Assembly (NCBI RefSeq): GCF_000272045.2
Contig: NZ_AJYZ02000041.1
Span: 327,038 to 391,037 of the forward strand
DNA length: 64,000 bases
Direction of reading: 5' to 3'
Origin: Vibrio crassostreae 9ZC13
GTDB taxonomy: Bacteria > Pseudomonadota > Gammaproteobacteria > Enterobacterales > Vibrionaceae
Numbering within the stretch: the stretch's first letter is position 1; each line of letters opens with the position of its first letter. The notes below the pieces were generated by a model. That model did no database searches and was not told the origin of the DNA. It was given only the letters and a program-made list of their open reading frames with translations. The position numbers were made by a program, and so were the translations under genes. Of this stretch, positions 36,425-47,729 are shown one piece after another.

Positions 36425-37456
36425 ATGAAGAACCTGACTTTAGCCGAATTGGCAACGATTACCGGGGGAGAGCTACACGGAGATGGTACAATTACCGTTT
36501 CAGCAGTCGCTCCGATGGATAAAGCGCAAGAAGGTAACATTACGTTCCTTTCTAACGTGAAGTACAGCAAGCACCTAGGTGACTGTAAAGCGTCCGCTAT
36601 TATGGTTAAAGAGAGTGAGCGTCAACTGTGCAAGACTAACGTGATTGTGGTTAATGACCCTTATGTTGCTTTTGCTAAAGTTGCTCAAGCGCTTGATACT
36701 ACTCCTGCTCCCGCAGCGGCTATTGCTGATTCTGCTTCAATCTCTAGCGAAGCAACCATTGGACAAAATGTGTCTATTGGCGCGAACGCTGTGATTGAGT
36801 CTGGTGTAGTACTTAGTGATGATGTGATCATCGGTGCTGGTTGCTTTATTGGTAAAAATGCAAAAATTGGCGCAGGCACTAAGCTGTGGGCTAACGTAAG
36901 TGTTTACCATGAAGTTGTGATTGGTGAAGGATGTCTGATCCAATCAAGTACTGTTATTGGCTCTGATGGCTTTGGCTATGCGAACGAGAAAGGTGAGTGG
37001 GTTAAGATCCCGCAAGTGGGTTCTGTTCGCATTGGTAACCGCGTAGAAATCGGCGCGTGTACTACCATTGACCGTGGTGCATTAGATGACACAATCATTG
37101 AAGATAACGTTATCTTAGATAACCAACTTCAAATTGCTCACAATGTTCACATCGGATATGGTTCTGCTCTTGCGGGTGGTACTATCATCGCAGGCAGCAC
37201 GACGATAGGTAAGTACTGTATTATTGGTGGCGGCAGTGTGATTAATGGTCACATTGAAATCGTTGATGGCGTTACAATCACCGGTATGGGGATGGTAATG
37301 CGCAGCATCACTGAGAAAGGCATGTACTCTTCAGGTATTCCTTTACAGCCAAATAAAGATTGGCGTAAAACAGCAACGCGTGTTCATCGAATTGATGAAA
37401 TGAACAAGCGTTTGAAAACCGTTGAAAAACTTATCGAGAAGAGCGCGGAATCATAA
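36425..37456 (+). CDS. lpxD: UDP-3-O-(3-hydroxyacyl)glucosamine N-acyltransferase LpxD
   Basis: 343-residue acyltransferase of lipid A synthesis. N-terminal uridine-binding domain, then left-handed beta-helix hexapeptide repeats (about residues 100-290) with the catalytic His in [10 protein letters not shown], and a C-terminal helix. Five bases after skp. A terminator-like hairpin follows before fabZ. Confidence 0.98.
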   Translation: MKNLTLAELATITGGELHGDGTITVSAVAPMDKAQEGNITFLSNVKYSKHLGDCKASAIMVKESERQLCKTNVIVVNDPYVAFAKVAQALDTTPAPAAAIADSASISSEATIGQNVSIGANAVIESGVVLSDDVIIGAGCFIGKNAKIGAGTKLWANVSVYHEVVIGEGCLIQSSTVIGSDGFGYANEKGEWVKIPQVGSVRIGNRVEIGACTTIDRGALDDTIIEDNVILDNQLQIAHNVHIGYGSALAGGTIIAGSTTIGKYCIIGGGSVINGHIEIVDGVTITGMGMVMRSITEKGMYSSGIPLQPNKDWRKTATRVHRIDEMNKRLKTVEKLIEKSAES

Positions 37457-37472
37457 TTCCAGCATTTCTAAT

Positions 37473-37502
37473 AAAAGGCTCGCGTACAGCGAGTCTTTTT
37501 CG
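37473..37502 (+). terminator. Terminator/attenuator between lpxD and fabZ
   Basis: 11-bp stem AAAAGGCTCGC/GCGAGTCTTTT (one wobble), 5-base loop, T5. Confidence 0.75.
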
Positions 37503-37549
37503 TTTATAATCCTTCTAATTAAATAAAGAATATATATAGGAATACGACT

Positions 37550-38002
37550 TTGACTACTGAACAGACAACGATGAACATTACTGAAATTCAGGAACTATTA
37601 CCTCATCGCTACCCATTCTTAATGGTTGATCGTGTGACTAGCTTTGAAAAAGAAAAAACACTGACTGCGATTAAGAATGTCTCTGTTAACGAACCTCAGT
37701 TCACAGGCCACTTCCCACAACTTCCTGTATTCCCAGGCGTGTTGATCTTAGAAGCAATGGCACAAGCAACAGGCCTTCTAGCATTTAAATCTTTTGGTGC
37801 GCCTTCTGGCAACGAGCTTTACTACTTTGCAAGTGTTGATAAAGCAAAATTCCGTAAGCCAGTAGTACCTGGTGACCAACTGGTTATCGAAGTTGAATTC
37901 TTAAAAGAACGTCGTGGCATCGCATCGTTTAATGGTGTTGCTAAGGTTGACGGCGTAGTTGTATGTTCAGCTGAACTTAAATGTGCTCGTAGAGAGTTTT
38001 AA
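37550..38002 (+). CDS. fabZ: (3R)-hydroxyacyl-ACP dehydratase FabZ
   Basis: 150-residue hot-dog-fold enzyme of fatty-acid elongation. Catalytic His in [11 protein letters not shown] and Glu in [14 protein letters not shown] 37550 is preferred because TAGGA lies eight bases upstream; ATG 37571 ([16 protein letters not shown]) is the alternative. Placed before lpxA, the point where hydroxyacyl-ACP is divided between phospholipid and lipid A. Confidence 0.96.
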   Translation: MTTEQTTMNITEIQELLPHRYPFLMVDRVTSFEKEKTLTAIKNVSVNEPQFTGHFPQLPVFPGVLILEAMAQATGLLAFKSFGAPSGNELYYFASVDKAKFRKPVVPGDQLVIEVEFLKERRGIASFNGVAKVDGVVVCSAELKCARREF

Positions 38003-38003
38003 T

Positions 38004-38792
38004 ATGATTCATGAAACAGCGAAAATTCACCCGGCAGCAGTAATCGAAGGTGATGTAACTATCGGTGCTAACGTGACGGTTGGGCCTTTCACTTACATTG
38101 CTGGTAACGTGACAATTGGTGAAGACACTGAAGTGATGTCGCATGTGGTGATCAAAGGTCACACAACCATTGGTAAAGAAAACCGCATCTTCCCACACGC
38201 AGTTATCGGTGAAGAGAACCAAGATAAGAAATACGGTGGCGAAGAGACAACAGTTGTGATCGGTGATCGCAACGTGATTCGTGAGGCGGTTCAAATCCAC
38301 CGTGGTACAACTCAAGACAAAGCAACCACAGTGATCGGTGATGACAACTTACTTTGTGTTAATGCTCACGTAGCACACGATGTTATTGTTGGTAACCATA
38401 CTCACATTGGTAACAACGCTATTCTTGGCGGTCACGTAACAGTGGGTGACTACGCTGGTGTAATGGCGCTATCTGCGATTCACCCGTTCTGTTCAATAGG
38501 TGCTTACGCCTACATTGGCGGTTGTTCTGCTGTTGTACAAGATGTACTGCCGTACGTGCTTGCACAGGGTAACCATGCGGCTCCATTTGGTCTTAACCTA
38601 GTGGGCCTGAAGCGTAACGGATTTGAGAAACCAGAAATTCGTGCACTACAGAAAGCGTACAAAGAGTTATACCGTTCAGGTAAAACACTTGAAGAAGCGA
38701 AAGCGGCTTTAGTTGAAATGGCGAAAGAGTTTACTTCGGTTACTCCTATGCTAGAAATGCTAGAGAACTCTGAGCGCGGTATTATTCGTTAA
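38004..38792 (+). CDS. lpxA: UDP-N-acetylglucosamine acyltransferase LpxA
   Basis: 262 residues, first enzyme of lipid A synthesis. Hexapeptide beta-helix from residue 1 to about 190 ([20 protein letters not shown]), catalytic His in CVNAHVAHD, and the helical C-terminal domain after [12 protein letters not shown]. The ATG at 38004 begins one base after the fabZ stop; its ribosome-binding site (AGAGAG) lies within fabZ, so translation is coupled. Confidence 0.98.
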   Translation: MIHETAKIHPAAVIEGDVTIGANVTVGPFTYIAGNVTIGEDTEVMSHVVIKGHTTIGKENRIFPHAVIGEENQDKKYGGEETTVVIGDRNVIREAVQIHRGTTQDKATTVIGDDNLLCVNAHVAHDVIVGNHTHIGNNAILGGHVTVGDYAGVMALSAIHPFCSIGAYAYIGGCSAVVQDVLPYVLAQGNHAAPFGLNLVGLKRNGFEKPEIRALQKAYKELYRSGKTLEEAKAALVEMAKEFTSVTPMLEMLENSERGIIR

Positions 38793-38860
38793 TACTTGAT
38801 ATGATTGTTTACCAATCAGCGCAAGTACGACAATAATGACTTAATCAGATTGGTATAACA

Positions 38861-38892
38861 AAAAGATCGCTACTCATTGGGCGGTCTTTTTT
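38861..38892 (+). terminator. Terminator/attenuator between lpxA and lpxB
   Basis: 10-bp stem AAAAGATCGC/GCGGTCTTTT (one wobble), 10-base loop, T6. It separates two genes that overlap in E. coli. Confidence 0.75.
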
Positions 38893-38921
38893 GTTTTAGG
38901 CAAGAAGGGAATTGGAAAACT

Positions 38922-40118
38922 ATGGCACAGCAAGAAGCAGCAACCAATAGCTCGGACTTTGTTTCGAATGAACCTCTACGCGTAGGTATCGTCGTCGGAG
39001 AACTCTCGGGTGACACGCTTGGCGAGGGTTTTATTAAAGCGGTCAAATCACAATATCCGAATGCTGAATTCGTGGGTATTGGTGGACCAAAAATGAAAGC
39101 GCTTGGTTGTGAGTCTCTTTTCGAAATGGAAGAGCTTGCCGTGATGGGGCTTGTAGAAGTGCTTGGTCGTTTACCTCGTTTGTTAAAAGTGAAAGCGGAA
39201 CTGGTTAAGTATTTCACTCAAAACCCGCCAGATGTCTTCGTTGGTATCGATGCGCCAGATTTCAACCTAAGACTTGAATTGGATCTTAAGAACGCGGGTA
39301 TTAAGACCGTTCATTATGTCAGCCCTTCAGTATGGGCATGGCGTCCAAAGCGTATCTTTAAAATCGACAAAGCAACCGACTTGGTTTTGGCCTTCCTGCC
39401 ATTTGAGAAAGCGTTTTATGATAAATACAAAGTTGCCTGTGAATTTGTTGGTCACACGTTAGCTGATGCTATTCCTTTAGAACCAAGCAAACAAGATGCA
39501 CGTGAGCTGTTAGGCTTAGATCAAGACAAGCAATGGTTAGCTGTATTGCCGGGTAGTCGTGGTGGTGAGATGGGTTTGATTGCTCAACCATTTATCGAAA
39601 CTTGCCAACGTATCAAGCAGAAGTATCCGGATATCAATTTTGTTGTTGCGCTCGTTAACGAACAGCGTAAAAAGCAGTTTACTGAAATCTGGCAATCGAC
39701 CGCACCTGAGCTTGAATTCACGTTAGTCGAAGATACGGCAACCAACGTGATTACCGCTGCTGATTCTGTTCTGTTAGCTTCGGGTACTGTTGCTCTCGAA
39801 TGCATGTTGCTGAAACGCCCAATGGTCGTTGGCTACAAAGTAAATAAACTGACGGGTTATATTGTTAAGAAATTGGCGATCACTGAGTTTGTGTCACTGC
39901 CGAATATTTTGGCTGGTGAAGAGATCGTGAAAGAGCATATTCTTGAAGAGTGCCACCCAGACTTTTTGTTCCCGTCTGTCGATAAAATGCTATCAGCCGA
40001 TAACAGTGCCTTGATCGAACGCTTTACCGAGATGCATCACTGGATCCGTAAAGACGCAGACAAACAAGCCGCTAACGCAGTATTGAAATTGATTGACCGA
40101 CCTTTTGTTGAAGCATAA
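38922..40118 (+). CDS. lpxB: Lipid-A-disaccharide synthase LpxB
   Basis: 398-residue GT19 glycosyltransferase joining UDP-diacylglucosamine and lipid X. Conserved VGELSGDTLG, SPSVWAWRPKR and LPGSRGGE. Start at 38922 (MAQQEAA) has a GGGA element about 14 bases upstream; the first 25 residues are an unconserved extension before LRVGIVVGELSGD. 129 bases and a hairpin separate it from lpxA. Confidence 0.97.
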   Translation: MAQQEAATNSSDFVSNEPLRVGIVVGELSGDTLGEGFIKAVKSQYPNAEFVGIGGPKMKALGCESLFEMEELAVMGLVEVLGRLPRLLKVKAELVKYFTQNPPDVFVGIDAPDFNLRLELDLKNAGIKTVHYVSPSVWAWRPKRIFKIDKATDLVLAFLPFEKAFYDKYKVACEFVGHTLADAIPLEPSKQDARELLGLDQDKQWLAVLPGSRGGEMGLIAQPFIETCQRIKQKYPDINFVVALVNEQRKKQFTEIWQSTAPELEFTLVEDTATNVITAADSVLLASGTVALECMLLKRPMVVGYKVNKLTGYIVKKLAITEFVSLPNILAGEEIVKEHILEECHPDFLFPSVDKMLSADNSALIERFTEMHHWIRKDADKQAANAVLKLIDRPFVEA

Positions 40119-40151
40119 AGCGCTTACTTACAGAATATTAAGAGATTAGTT

Positions 40152-40772
40152 ATGGCAGTAAAAGAGAAAAAAGAGCTTCCTCCATTTGAATACCCGCAAG
40201 GCTACCAGCTGTTTGCTGGCGTGGATGAAGTAGGACGTGGCCCTTTGGTTGGCGACGTGGTGACTGCTGCGGTTATCCTCGATCCAAACAACCCAATTGA
40301 AGGCTTGAACGACTCAAAGAAATTATCTGAGAAAAAGCGTCTTGCGCTGCTTCCAGAAATCAAAGAGAAAGCTTTAGCGTGGTCTGTCGGTCGTTGCTCT
40401 CCACAAGAAATTGATGAGTTGAATATTCTGCAAGCGACGATGGTAGCTATGCAGCGAGCTATCGCAGGTTTGAGCGTTCAACCTGATATGGCGTTGATAG
40501 ATGGAAACCGTGTCCCAGAACTGCCGATGGATGGTCTTGCGATTGTGAAGGGTGACTTGCGAGTGGCTGAAATCAGTGCGGCGTCTATTATCGCAAAAGT
40601 CGTTCGTGACCAAGAGATGGAAGATCTTGATAAACTTCATCCAGAGTTTGGTTTTGCTAAGCATAAAGGTTACCCGACCAAAGCGCATTTCGAAGCGATT
40701 GAAAAACATGGTGTAACCGAGCATTACCGAAAGAGCTTTAAGCCAGTAAAACGTATTCTTGGCATAGACTAG
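40152..40772 (+). CDS. rnhB: Ribonuclease HII
   Basis: 206-residue RNase H type 2 that removes ribonucleotides from DNA and RNA primers. Metal-binding [12 protein letters not shown] at the N-terminus, [12 protein letters not shown], and [12 protein letters not shown] with the third acidic residue. Starts after AAGAGATT. A 113-base gap without visible signals separates it from dnaE. The rest of RNase H activity, rnhA, is at 52700. Confidence 0.97.
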   Translation: MAVKEKKELPPFEYPQGYQLFAGVDEVGRGPLVGDVVTAAVILDPNNPIEGLNDSKKLSEKKRLALLPEIKEKALAWSVGRCSPQEIDELNILQATMVAMQRAIAGLSVQPDMALIDGNRVPELPMDGLAIVKGDLRVAEISAASIIAKVVRDQEMEDLDKLHPEFGFAKHKGYPTKAHFEAIEKHGVTEHYRKSFKPVKRILGID

Positions 40773-40885
40773 AGCTTTACGTTAACTAGAGCTTAGCATC
40801 GAATAAAGTTGCTAACTTGTATTAGAAAAAAATAGAATACACACAGTTGTAATCCTAGGCTCAAACCTAGAACTCAGGAAAAATA

Positions 40886-43800
40886 ATGTCAGATCCAAAA
40901 TTTGTTCACCTACGCGTACACAGTGACTTTTCGATGGTGGATGGCCTATCCAAGGTGCCACCATTAGTTAAAAAAGTCGCTGAAATGGGTATGCCTGCTC
41001 TAGCATTGACCGACTTTACCAACCTGTGTGGTTTGGTGAAGTTTTACGGTACTGCCCATGGGTGTGGGGTTAAACCTATTATTGGTGCTGACTTCTTGAT
41101 GCAGTCTCCGGAATTCGGTGACGAGTTGACCAAGCTCACCGTTATCGCAACGGACAATAAAGGTTATAACAACCTAACGTTACTCATCTCAAAAGCCTAC
41201 CTTCGTGGTCATGTTCAGCATCAGCCTGTTATTGATAAAGAGTGGCTAATTGAGAATGCAGAAGGCCTGATCATTCTATCGGGTGCGAAGGAAGGTGAGA
41301 TCGGTAAAGCGTTACTGAAAGGTAACCGTGAACTGGTTGCAAGCAATGTCAAGTTTTACAAAACATACTTCCCTGATCGTTTTTACCTTGAGCTGATTCG
41401 TACCGGACGTCCGGATGAAGAGTCTTACCTGCACTTTGCGTTGGAACTGGCTGAGCAGGAAGACTTGCCTGTTGTTGCAACCAACGAAGTAGTATTCCTA
41501 ACTGAAGACCTGTTTGATGCCCATGAAATCCGCGTGGCAATTCATGATGGTTTCACTATGGTCGATCCTCGTCGTCCTAAAAATTACAGCGCGCAACAGT
41601 ATCTTCGTAGCGAAGAAGAGATGTGCGAGTTGTTCTCCGATATCCCTGAAGCACTTGAGAACAGTGTTGAGATTGCTAAGCGTTGTAATGTAACGGTTCG
41701 TCTGGGCGAGTACTTCCTGCCTAACTTCCCAACGGAAGGTTTGGCGATTGAAGACTTCTTGATCAAGAAATCTGAAGAAGGCCTTGAGCGACGTCTAGCG
41801 TTTCTATTCCCAGATGAAAAAGTGCGTGCTGAGCGCAGACCGGAATACGATGAGCGACTCAAGATTGAGCTCGAAGTTGTTAACAACATGGGTTTCCCAG
41901 GTTACTTCTTGATCGTAATGGAGTTCATCCAGTGGTCAAAAGACAACGATGTGCCAGTAGGTCCTGGCCGTGGTTCTGGTGCCGGCTCTCTAGTCGCTTA
42001 CGCCTTGGATATCACCGATCTCGATCCACTTGAATACGATCTACTTTTCGAACGTTTCTTGAACCCAGAACGTGTATCCATGCCCGATTTCGATATCGAC
42101 TTCTGTATGGATAAGCGTGACCAAGTTATTGATCACGTGGCTGAAATGTACGGTCGTGATGCCGTTTCTCAGATCATCACCTTTGGTACCATGGCGGCAA
42201 AAGCGGTAATCCGCGATGTAGGCCGTGTATTGGGCCACCCGTTTGGTTTCGTCGATCGAATTTCAAAGCTTGTACCGCCAGACCCGGGTATGACGCTAGA
42301 GAAAGCATTCCTTGCTGAACCTGCATTGCCAGAGCTTTACGATGGCGATGAAGAAGTTCGTGAGCTGATTGATAAGTGTCGCATCCTTGAAGGTTGTACG
42401 CGAAATGCCGGTAAGCACGCAGGTGGTGTTGTTATCTCACCCACCACGATCACCGATTTTGCGCCAATCTATGCCGACGCAGAAGGTAACTTCCCAGTAA
42501 CGCAGTTCGATAAGAATGACGTTGAAACGGCTGGCTTGGTTAAGTTCGACTTCTTGGGGCTGCGTACCCTGACCATCATCGACTGGGCGTTAGGCCTAGT
42601 GAATCCACGTTTGAAGAAAGAGGGGAAAGAACCGGTTCGTATCGAGTCGATTCCTCTTGATGACCAAGCGTCATTTAACCTATTACAAAATTCTGAAACC
42701 ACCGCGGTATTCCAGCTGGAATCGCGTGGTATGAAAGACCTTATCAAACGTCTACAGCCCGACTGTTTTGAAGATATTATCGCATTGGTAGCCCTGTTCC
42801 GTCCGGGTCCTCTGCAATCAGGCATGGTAGATAACTTTATCGACCGTAAACACGGCCGTGAAGCGGTTTCTTACCCTGATGAAACGTGGCAACACGAATC
42901 GCTGAAAGAGACGCTAGAACCTACGTACGGCATCATCCTGTATCAAGAGCAGGTAATGCAAATCGCACAGATCCTTGCTGGTTATACGCTTGGTGGAGCG
43001 GATATGTTGCGTCGTGCGATGGGTAAGAAAAAGCCAGAAGAGATGGCAAAGCAGCGTGGTACCTTTAAAGAGGGTGCTGAAGCCAATGGTGTTGATGGCG
43101 AGCTGGCCATGAAGATCTTTGACTTGGTAGAGAAATTTGCGGGCTACGGCTTTAACAAATCTCACTCCGCAGCATATGCACTGGTTTCTTATCAAACGCT
43201 ATGGCTGAAAACGCACTACCCAGCGGAATTTATGGCTGCGGTAATGACGGCAGATATGGATAACACCGAGAAGGTTATTGGCCTTGTTGATGAATGTTTC
43301 CGTATGAAGCTCAAGCTTTTACCACCAGATATCAACTCGGGTCTGTACCGCTTTAACGTGGATGAAGATGGCGCGATTGTTTATGGCATCGGTGCGATCA
43401 AAGGGGTCGGTGAAGGCCCTATTGAAGCGATCATTGAAGCGCGAAATAAAGGTGGTTACTTTAAAGACTTATTCGACTTCTGTGCACGTCTTGATCTGAA
43501 GAAGGTTAATAAACGTGTTATCGAAAAGTTGATTCTATCCGGAGCCTTAGATAGATTAGGTCCTCACCGAGCGGCGATGATGGCATCTTTGAAAGATGCG
43601 GTGAAGGCAGCGAGTCAACATCACCATGCCGAGTCTTTTGGTCAATCTGATATGTTTGGCGTGTTGACCGACGCTCCGGAAGAGGTTGAACACAAGTATA
43701 CCCAAGTGCCTAAATGGCCTGAGAAGGTTTGGCTTGAAGGTGAACGTGAAACGCTTGGTTTGTATTTAACGGGTCACCCGGTTAACGCTTACATCAAAGA

Positions 43801-44365
43801 GTTAGCGAAATACACCAGCTGTCGTTTGAAAGATGCCACGCCAACGCGTCGTGACCAATCACTAACAATTGCCGGTTTGGTGATTGCTGCGAGAGTAATG
43901 ACGACGAAGCGCGGTACGCGAATCGGTTTGATGACACTTGATGACCGATCGGGCCGAATGGAAGTGATGTTGTTCTCGGATGCGCTCGATCGCTACGCAG
44001 AATTGCTCGAAAAAGACAAAATTGTGGTCGTTTCCGGACAGGTCAGCTTTGATGATTTCAATGGCGGGCTTAAAATGTCCGCGCGCGAGGTCATGGACTT
44101 AGGAAGCGCCCGTGAGAAATATGCTCGTGGGGTGTCGATATCTATCGACCAATCCCAAATTAACGGTCAATTTTTTGAACGCTTTAGTCAAATCTTAGAA
44201 CCTTATAGAGCCGGAACGGTCCCAGTCAATGTATACTACCAGCGTGCCGACGCTAGAGCGCGGTTAACATTGGGCACAGAATGGCGTGTGACGCCAAGTG
44301 ATACATTACTAGACGAATTAAAACAGCTGCTTGGAAATAGCCAAGTAGAACTCGAATTTAACTAA
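40886..44365 (+). CDS. dnaE: DNA polymerase III alpha subunit DnaE
   Basis: 1159-residue replicative polymerase. N-terminal PHP domain ([15 protein letters not shown]), palm domain with catalytic Asp401 and Asp403 in [15 protein letters not shown] (same numbers as E. coli), the clamp-binding and OB-fold regions near the C-terminus ([20 protein letters not shown]). Start at 40886 follows CAGGAA. Its proofreading partner epsilon, dnaQ, is at 53221. A small hairpin lies between dnaE and accA (44371-44390). Confidence 0.99.
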   Translation: MSDPKFVHLRVHSDFSMVDGLSKVPPLVKKVAEMGMPALALTDFTNLCGLVKFYGTAHGCGVKPIIGADFLMQSPEFGDELTKLTVIATDNKGYNNLTLLISKAYLRGHVQHQPVIDKEWLIENAEGLIILSGAKEGEIGKALLKGNRELVASNVKFYKTYFPDRFYLELIRTGRPDEESYLHFALELAEQEDLPVVATNEVVFLTEDLFDAHEIRVAIHDGFTMVDPRRPKNYSAQQYLRSEEEMCELFSDIPEALENSVEIAKRCNVTVRLGEYFLPNFPTEGLAIEDFLIKKSEEGLERRLAFLFPDEKVRAERRPEYDERLKIELEVVNNMGFPGYFLIVMEFIQWSKDNDVPVGPGRGSGAGSLVAYALDITDLDPLEYDLLFERFLNPERVSMPDFDIDFCMDKRDQVIDHVAEMYGRDAVSQIITFGTMAAKAVIRDVGRVLGHPFGFVDRISKLVPPDPGMTLEKAFLAEPALPELYDGDEEVRELIDKCRILEGCTRNAGKHAGGVVISPTTITDFAPIYADAEGNFPVTQFDKNDVETAGLVKFDFLGLRTLTIIDWALGLVNPRLKKEGKEPVRIESIPLDDQASFNLLQNSETTAVFQLESRGMKDLIKRLQPDCFEDIIALVALFRPGPLQSGMVDNFIDRKHGREAVSYPDETWQHESLKETLEPTYGIILYQEQVMQIAQILAGYTLGGADMLRRAMGKKKPEEMAKQRGTFKEGAEANGVDGELAMKIFDLVEKFAGYGFNKSHSAAYALVSYQTLWLKTHYPAEFMAAVMTADMDNTEKVIGLVDECFRMKLKLLPPDINSGLYRFNVDEDGAIVYGIGAIKGVGEGPIEAIIEARNKGGYFKDLFDFCARLDLKKVNKRVIEKLILSGALDRLGPHRAAMMASLKDAVKAASQHHHAESFGQSDMFGVLTDAPEEVEHKYTQVPKWPEKVWLEGERETLGLYLTGHPVNAYIKELAKYTSCRLKDATPTRRDQSLTIAGLVIAARVMTTKRGTRIGLMTLDDRSGRMEVMLFSDALDRYAELLEKDKIVVVSGQVSFDDFNGGLKMSAREVMDLGSAREKYARGVSISIDQSQINGQFFERFSQILEPYRAGTVPVNVYYQRADARARLTLGTEWRVTPSDTLLDELKQLLGNSQVELEFN

Positions 44366-44410
44366 AATTTAGCTTCGCGAATGCGGAGCTGAATCAACAA
44401 GGATTCATAG

Positions 44411-45370
44411 ATGAGCCTGAACTTTCTAGAATTTGAAAAGCCTATCGCTGAACTTGAAGCAAAAATCGAAGCGCTACGTGACGTTTCGCGTCACGGTGGT
44501 GACACAGCGGTAGATCTAGACAAAGAAATCGAACAACTAGAGAAAAAAAGCTTAGAGCTTAAACAGAAAATCTTTAGTGACTTAGGTGCATGGCAGGTAG
44601 CTCAACTTGCTCGTCACCCTCAACGTCCTTACACCAAAGATTACCTGGAGCATGCATTCACAGAGTTTGAAGAGATGGCGGGCGATCGCGCTTACGCTGA
44701 CGACAAAGCTATTGTGGGTGGTATGGCTCGTCTAAATGGCCGTCCTGTTATGGTTATTGGTCACCAGAAAGGTCGTGAGACTAAAGAGAAAGTGATCCGT
44801 AACTTTGGTATGCCAAAGCCAGAAGGTTACCGTAAGGCGCTACGGCTAATGGAAACTGCTGAGCGTTTCAACATGCCTATTATTACTTTCATCGACACAG
44901 CGGGCGCATACCCAGGTGTTGGTGCTGAAGAGCGTGGTCAATCTGAAGCTATCGCTAAAAACCTAAAAGTGATGGCTGGCCTTTCAGTTCCTGTTATCTG
45001 TAACGTTGTGGGTGAAGGCGGTTCTGGTGGTGCACTAGCGATTGGTGTTGGTGACTACGTGAACATGCTTCAGTACTCTACGTACTCAGTAATCTCTCCA
45101 GAAGGTTGTGCTTCAATCTTATGGCGCGATTCAGATAAAGCACCACAAGCAGCTGAAGCGATGGGCCTGATTGCTCCTCGTCTTAAAGAGCTTGAGCTTA
45201 TCGACGAAATCATTCCTGAGCCTCTAGGTGGCGCGCACCGCGACCCTGCACAAACCGCTCAAAACATGAAAGACATGTTAGTTAAACAGCTAGAAGAGCT
45301 AGAGCAGTTTGATAACGAAACGCTGCTTGAGCGTCGTTACCAGCGTCTAATGAGCTACGGCTACTGCTGA
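44411..45370 (+). CDS. accA: Acetyl-CoA carboxylase carboxyltransferase subunit alpha
   Basis: 319 residues; transfers CO2 from biotin to acetyl-CoA with AccD, first step of fatty-acid synthesis. It starts [20 protein letters not shown], followed by [23 protein letters not shown] and [17 protein letters not shown] in the crotonase-like core. AAGGATT precedes the ATG. A strong terminator closes the rpsB-to-accA stretch. Confidence 0.98.
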   Translation: MSLNFLEFEKPIAELEAKIEALRDVSRHGGDTAVDLDKEIEQLEKKSLELKQKIFSDLGAWQVAQLARHPQRPYTKDYLEHAFTEFEEMAGDRAYADDKAIVGGMARLNGRPVMVIGHQKGRETKEKVIRNFGMPKPEGYRKALRLMETAERFNMPIITFIDTAGAYPGVGAEERGQSEAIAKNLKVMAGLSVPVICNVVGEGGSGGALAIGVGDYVNMLQYSTYSVISPEGCASILWRDSDKAPQAAEAMGLIAPRLKELELIDEIIPEPLGGAHRDPAQTAQNMKDMLVKQLEELEQFDNETLLERRYQRLMSYGYC

Positions 45371-45413
45371 TAACTTGCCTTAGCGATAAGGCTAGCTATA
45401 CGAACAAATGATG

Positions 45414-45444
45414 AAAGGGTTGGACTCAGTGCCAACCCTTTTTT
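45414..45444 (+). terminator. Terminator of accA
   Basis: Perfect 10-bp stem AAAGGGTTGG/CCAACCCTTT, 8-base loop, T6. Confidence 0.9.
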
Positions 45445-45494
45445 ATTATTAAAACATTATCCCTTAACACACGATCTCTTGGTTTATTAGCCTC

Positions 45495-46829
45495 ATGACA
45501 CACTTAATTGATACCTTCACATCTGTACTTGATCAAAGCGCGCTTAAGCCTTGTCGGTTGATCGTCGCTTTCAGTGGTGGTGTCGATTCACGAGTGTTGT
45601 TAGAGTTGGCTGCCCAATTCGCTAAGTCCCATCACATCGATTGCTGTGCGGTACATGTTCACCACGGCTTAAGCAACAATGCTGATTATTGGGCAGAGCA
45701 GTGCAAAACATGGTGTGATGCTTTGTCGGTATCCTTGTTCATTGAACGAGTCTCGCTAGATATTAGCCGTGGAGAAAGCGTTGAAAAGCTGGCTCGAGAC
45801 GCGCGATACCAAGCCCTTAAAAAGCATATTAGACAAGGTGATGTGTTAGTGACAGGCCAGCACATCGATGACCAAGTCGAGACCTTCTTGTTAGCTCTTA
45901 AGCGTGGCAGTGGTCCGAAAGGGCTCTCTTCAATGGCGAAAGTGATGCCATTTTCAGGTGCTCATATCGTTCGCCCACTGCTGTCGGTGACGAGAACGGA
46001 TATTGAAGTGGCGGCGCGCGATATGGCTTTAACTTGGGTAGAAGATGAGAGTAATCAAGACGTTCGCTTTGACCGTAATTTTATTCGTCATCAAGTCACT
46101 CCGACACTGACCGAGCGTTGGCCTAGTTTTCGAGAATCGGTCAGTCGTAGTGCTCAGCTATGTGCAGAGCAAGAGTTACTGTTGGATGAGTTGTTAGAAT
46201 CTCACTTACAACAAGCTTTGACTGAGAAGCACAGCTTAAGTATTGAGGTATTATCTCAGTACTCTGATTTACTGCGTGCACGCTTATTAAGAATGTGGCT
46301 GAGCCGCTGTAATCAACCGATGCCGAGCCAAAAGCAGCTCAAACTTATATGGGATGAGGTGGCATGTGCTCAGGCAGACGCCAACCCTAAGCTGGTGTTG
46401 AATGAGGTTGAGGTTAGACGTTTTAATCATCAGCTCCATGTCGTAAAAGAGACCAAAGACTTGTCGAACTGGCAAAGTGATATCTCGATGGAAGAGAGCT
46501 TAGTTTTGCCTGACGGTTTAGGGGAACTACACTTAACTTCAGCGGCGAGTGATGGTGTATCTAACCACTGTGATGCGCAACATTTTAGTCTCAACACAAC
46601 GAGAGGAACACTGCGAGTGATATTTAACCCTGAGGGATTGTCAGCACACCCTGTTGGGCGCGGTCATAGCAGGAAGCTTAAGAAGTTGTTTCAAGAGTAC
46701 CAAGTACCCAGTTGGTTAAGACGCAGAACGCCGATATTAATGGATGGCGATCGAGTGATCGCTGTTTTAGGCTTATTCGTAGATAAAAACTACGAAGGTC
46801 AAGATTGTGAAGCGCTTTGGAGCAAGTAG
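45495..46829 (+). CDS. tilS: tRNA(Ile)-lysidine synthase TilS
   Basis: 444-residue N-type ATP pyrophosphatase that modifies C34 of tRNA-Ile(CAU) to lysidine, changing AUG to AUA reading; essential. PP-loop FSGGVDSR (residues 26-33), then HHGLSNNAD and GQHIDDQVETFLLALKRGSG, and the C-terminal TilS domains ending QVPSWLRRRTPIL. Located after accA, as in E. coli. The ribosome-binding site is weak. Confidence 0.97.
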   Translation: MTHLIDTFTSVLDQSALKPCRLIVAFSGGVDSRVLLELAAQFAKSHHIDCCAVHVHHGLSNNADYWAEQCKTWCDALSVSLFIERVSLDISRGESVEKLARDARYQALKKHIRQGDVLVTGQHIDDQVETFLLALKRGSGPKGLSSMAKVMPFSGAHIVRPLLSVTRTDIEVAARDMALTWVEDESNQDVRFDRNFIRHQVTPTLTERWPSFRESVSRSAQLCAEQELLLDELLESHLQQALTEKHSLSIEVLSQYSDLLRARLLRMWLSRCNQPMPSQKQLKLIWDEVACAQADANPKLVLNEVEVRRFNHQLHVVKETKDLSNWQSDISMEESLVLPDGLGELHLTSAASDGVSNHCDAQHFSLNTTRGTLRVIFNPEGLSAHPVGRGHSRKLKKLFQEYQVPSWLRRRTPILMDGDRVIAVLGLFVDKNYEGQDCEALWSK

Positions 46830-46887
46830 AAAAAGTTTATGTCACAATTCACCGTCACTTTAATAAAAATAATTAATGGAATATGCA

Positions 46888-47199
46888 ATGAAGAAAATTA
46901 CACTAGGATTAGTTCTTGGATTTGGACTATTGAGTGGTAACGCTCTGGCGGCTGATGTTGCTGCGGGTCAAGCTAAAGCAGCAATCTGTGCGGCATGTCA
47001 TGGTGCAGACGGTATCGCAGTGATCCCTGGCTATCCAAACCTTAAAGGTCAAAACGAGCAATACATCGCTTCATCAATTAAGGCCTATAAGAATGGCCAG
47101 CGCACCGGCGGTTTGGCCGCTGTAATGCAGGCTCAAGCTTCAATGCTGAGTGATGAAGACATCGCGAATCTAGCCGCTTACTACGCAAGCCTTAAGTAA
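46888..47199 (+). CDS. Small periplasmic cytochrome c (class I, c553-type)
   Basis: 103 residues from the ATG at 46888: signal peptide with cleavage after ALA (residue 21), heme motif C34-A-A-C37-H38, GYPNLKGQ, and a likely axial Met in [10 protein letters not shown] single-heme soluble carrier, resembling the cytochrome c4/c5 half-domain. Electron partner not evident from neighbours (tilS upstream, glnB downstream). Its own terminator follows. Confidence 0.92.
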   Translation: MKKITLGLVLGFGLLSGNALAADVAAGQAKAAICAACHGADGIAVIPGYPNLKGQNEQYIASSIKAYKNGQRTGGLAAVMQAQASMLSDEDIANLAAYYASLK

Positions 47200-47240
47200 A
47201 ACCTTCTCAAAGCGCTGATTAAACAAGATGATAAATTTCG

Positions 47241-47269
47241 AGCCAGAGCTTTAAAGCTCTGGCTTTTTT
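47241..47269 (+). terminator. Terminator of the cytochrome c gene
   Basis: A 24-base perfect palindrome (AGCCAGAGCTTT and its complement) followed by T6. Confidence 0.9.
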
Positions 47270-47320
47270 CATTGAATGTTTACTATAGCTAACCGATAAT
47301 GAGCCATTCGCACAGTTTAA

Positions 47321-47668
<348 letters not shown>

Positions 47669-47683
47669 AAAAACTATTACCCT

Positions 47684-47709
47684 AAAAGGAGCGTTTATCG
47701 CTCCTTTTT
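47684..47709 (+). terminator. Terminator of glnB
   Basis: Stem AAAAGGAGCG/CGCTCCTTTT with a 5-base loop, then T-rich. It ends 20 bases before the next start codon. Confidence 0.88.
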
Positions 47710-47729
47710 CATCTCTGGTAGGGTGCTGT

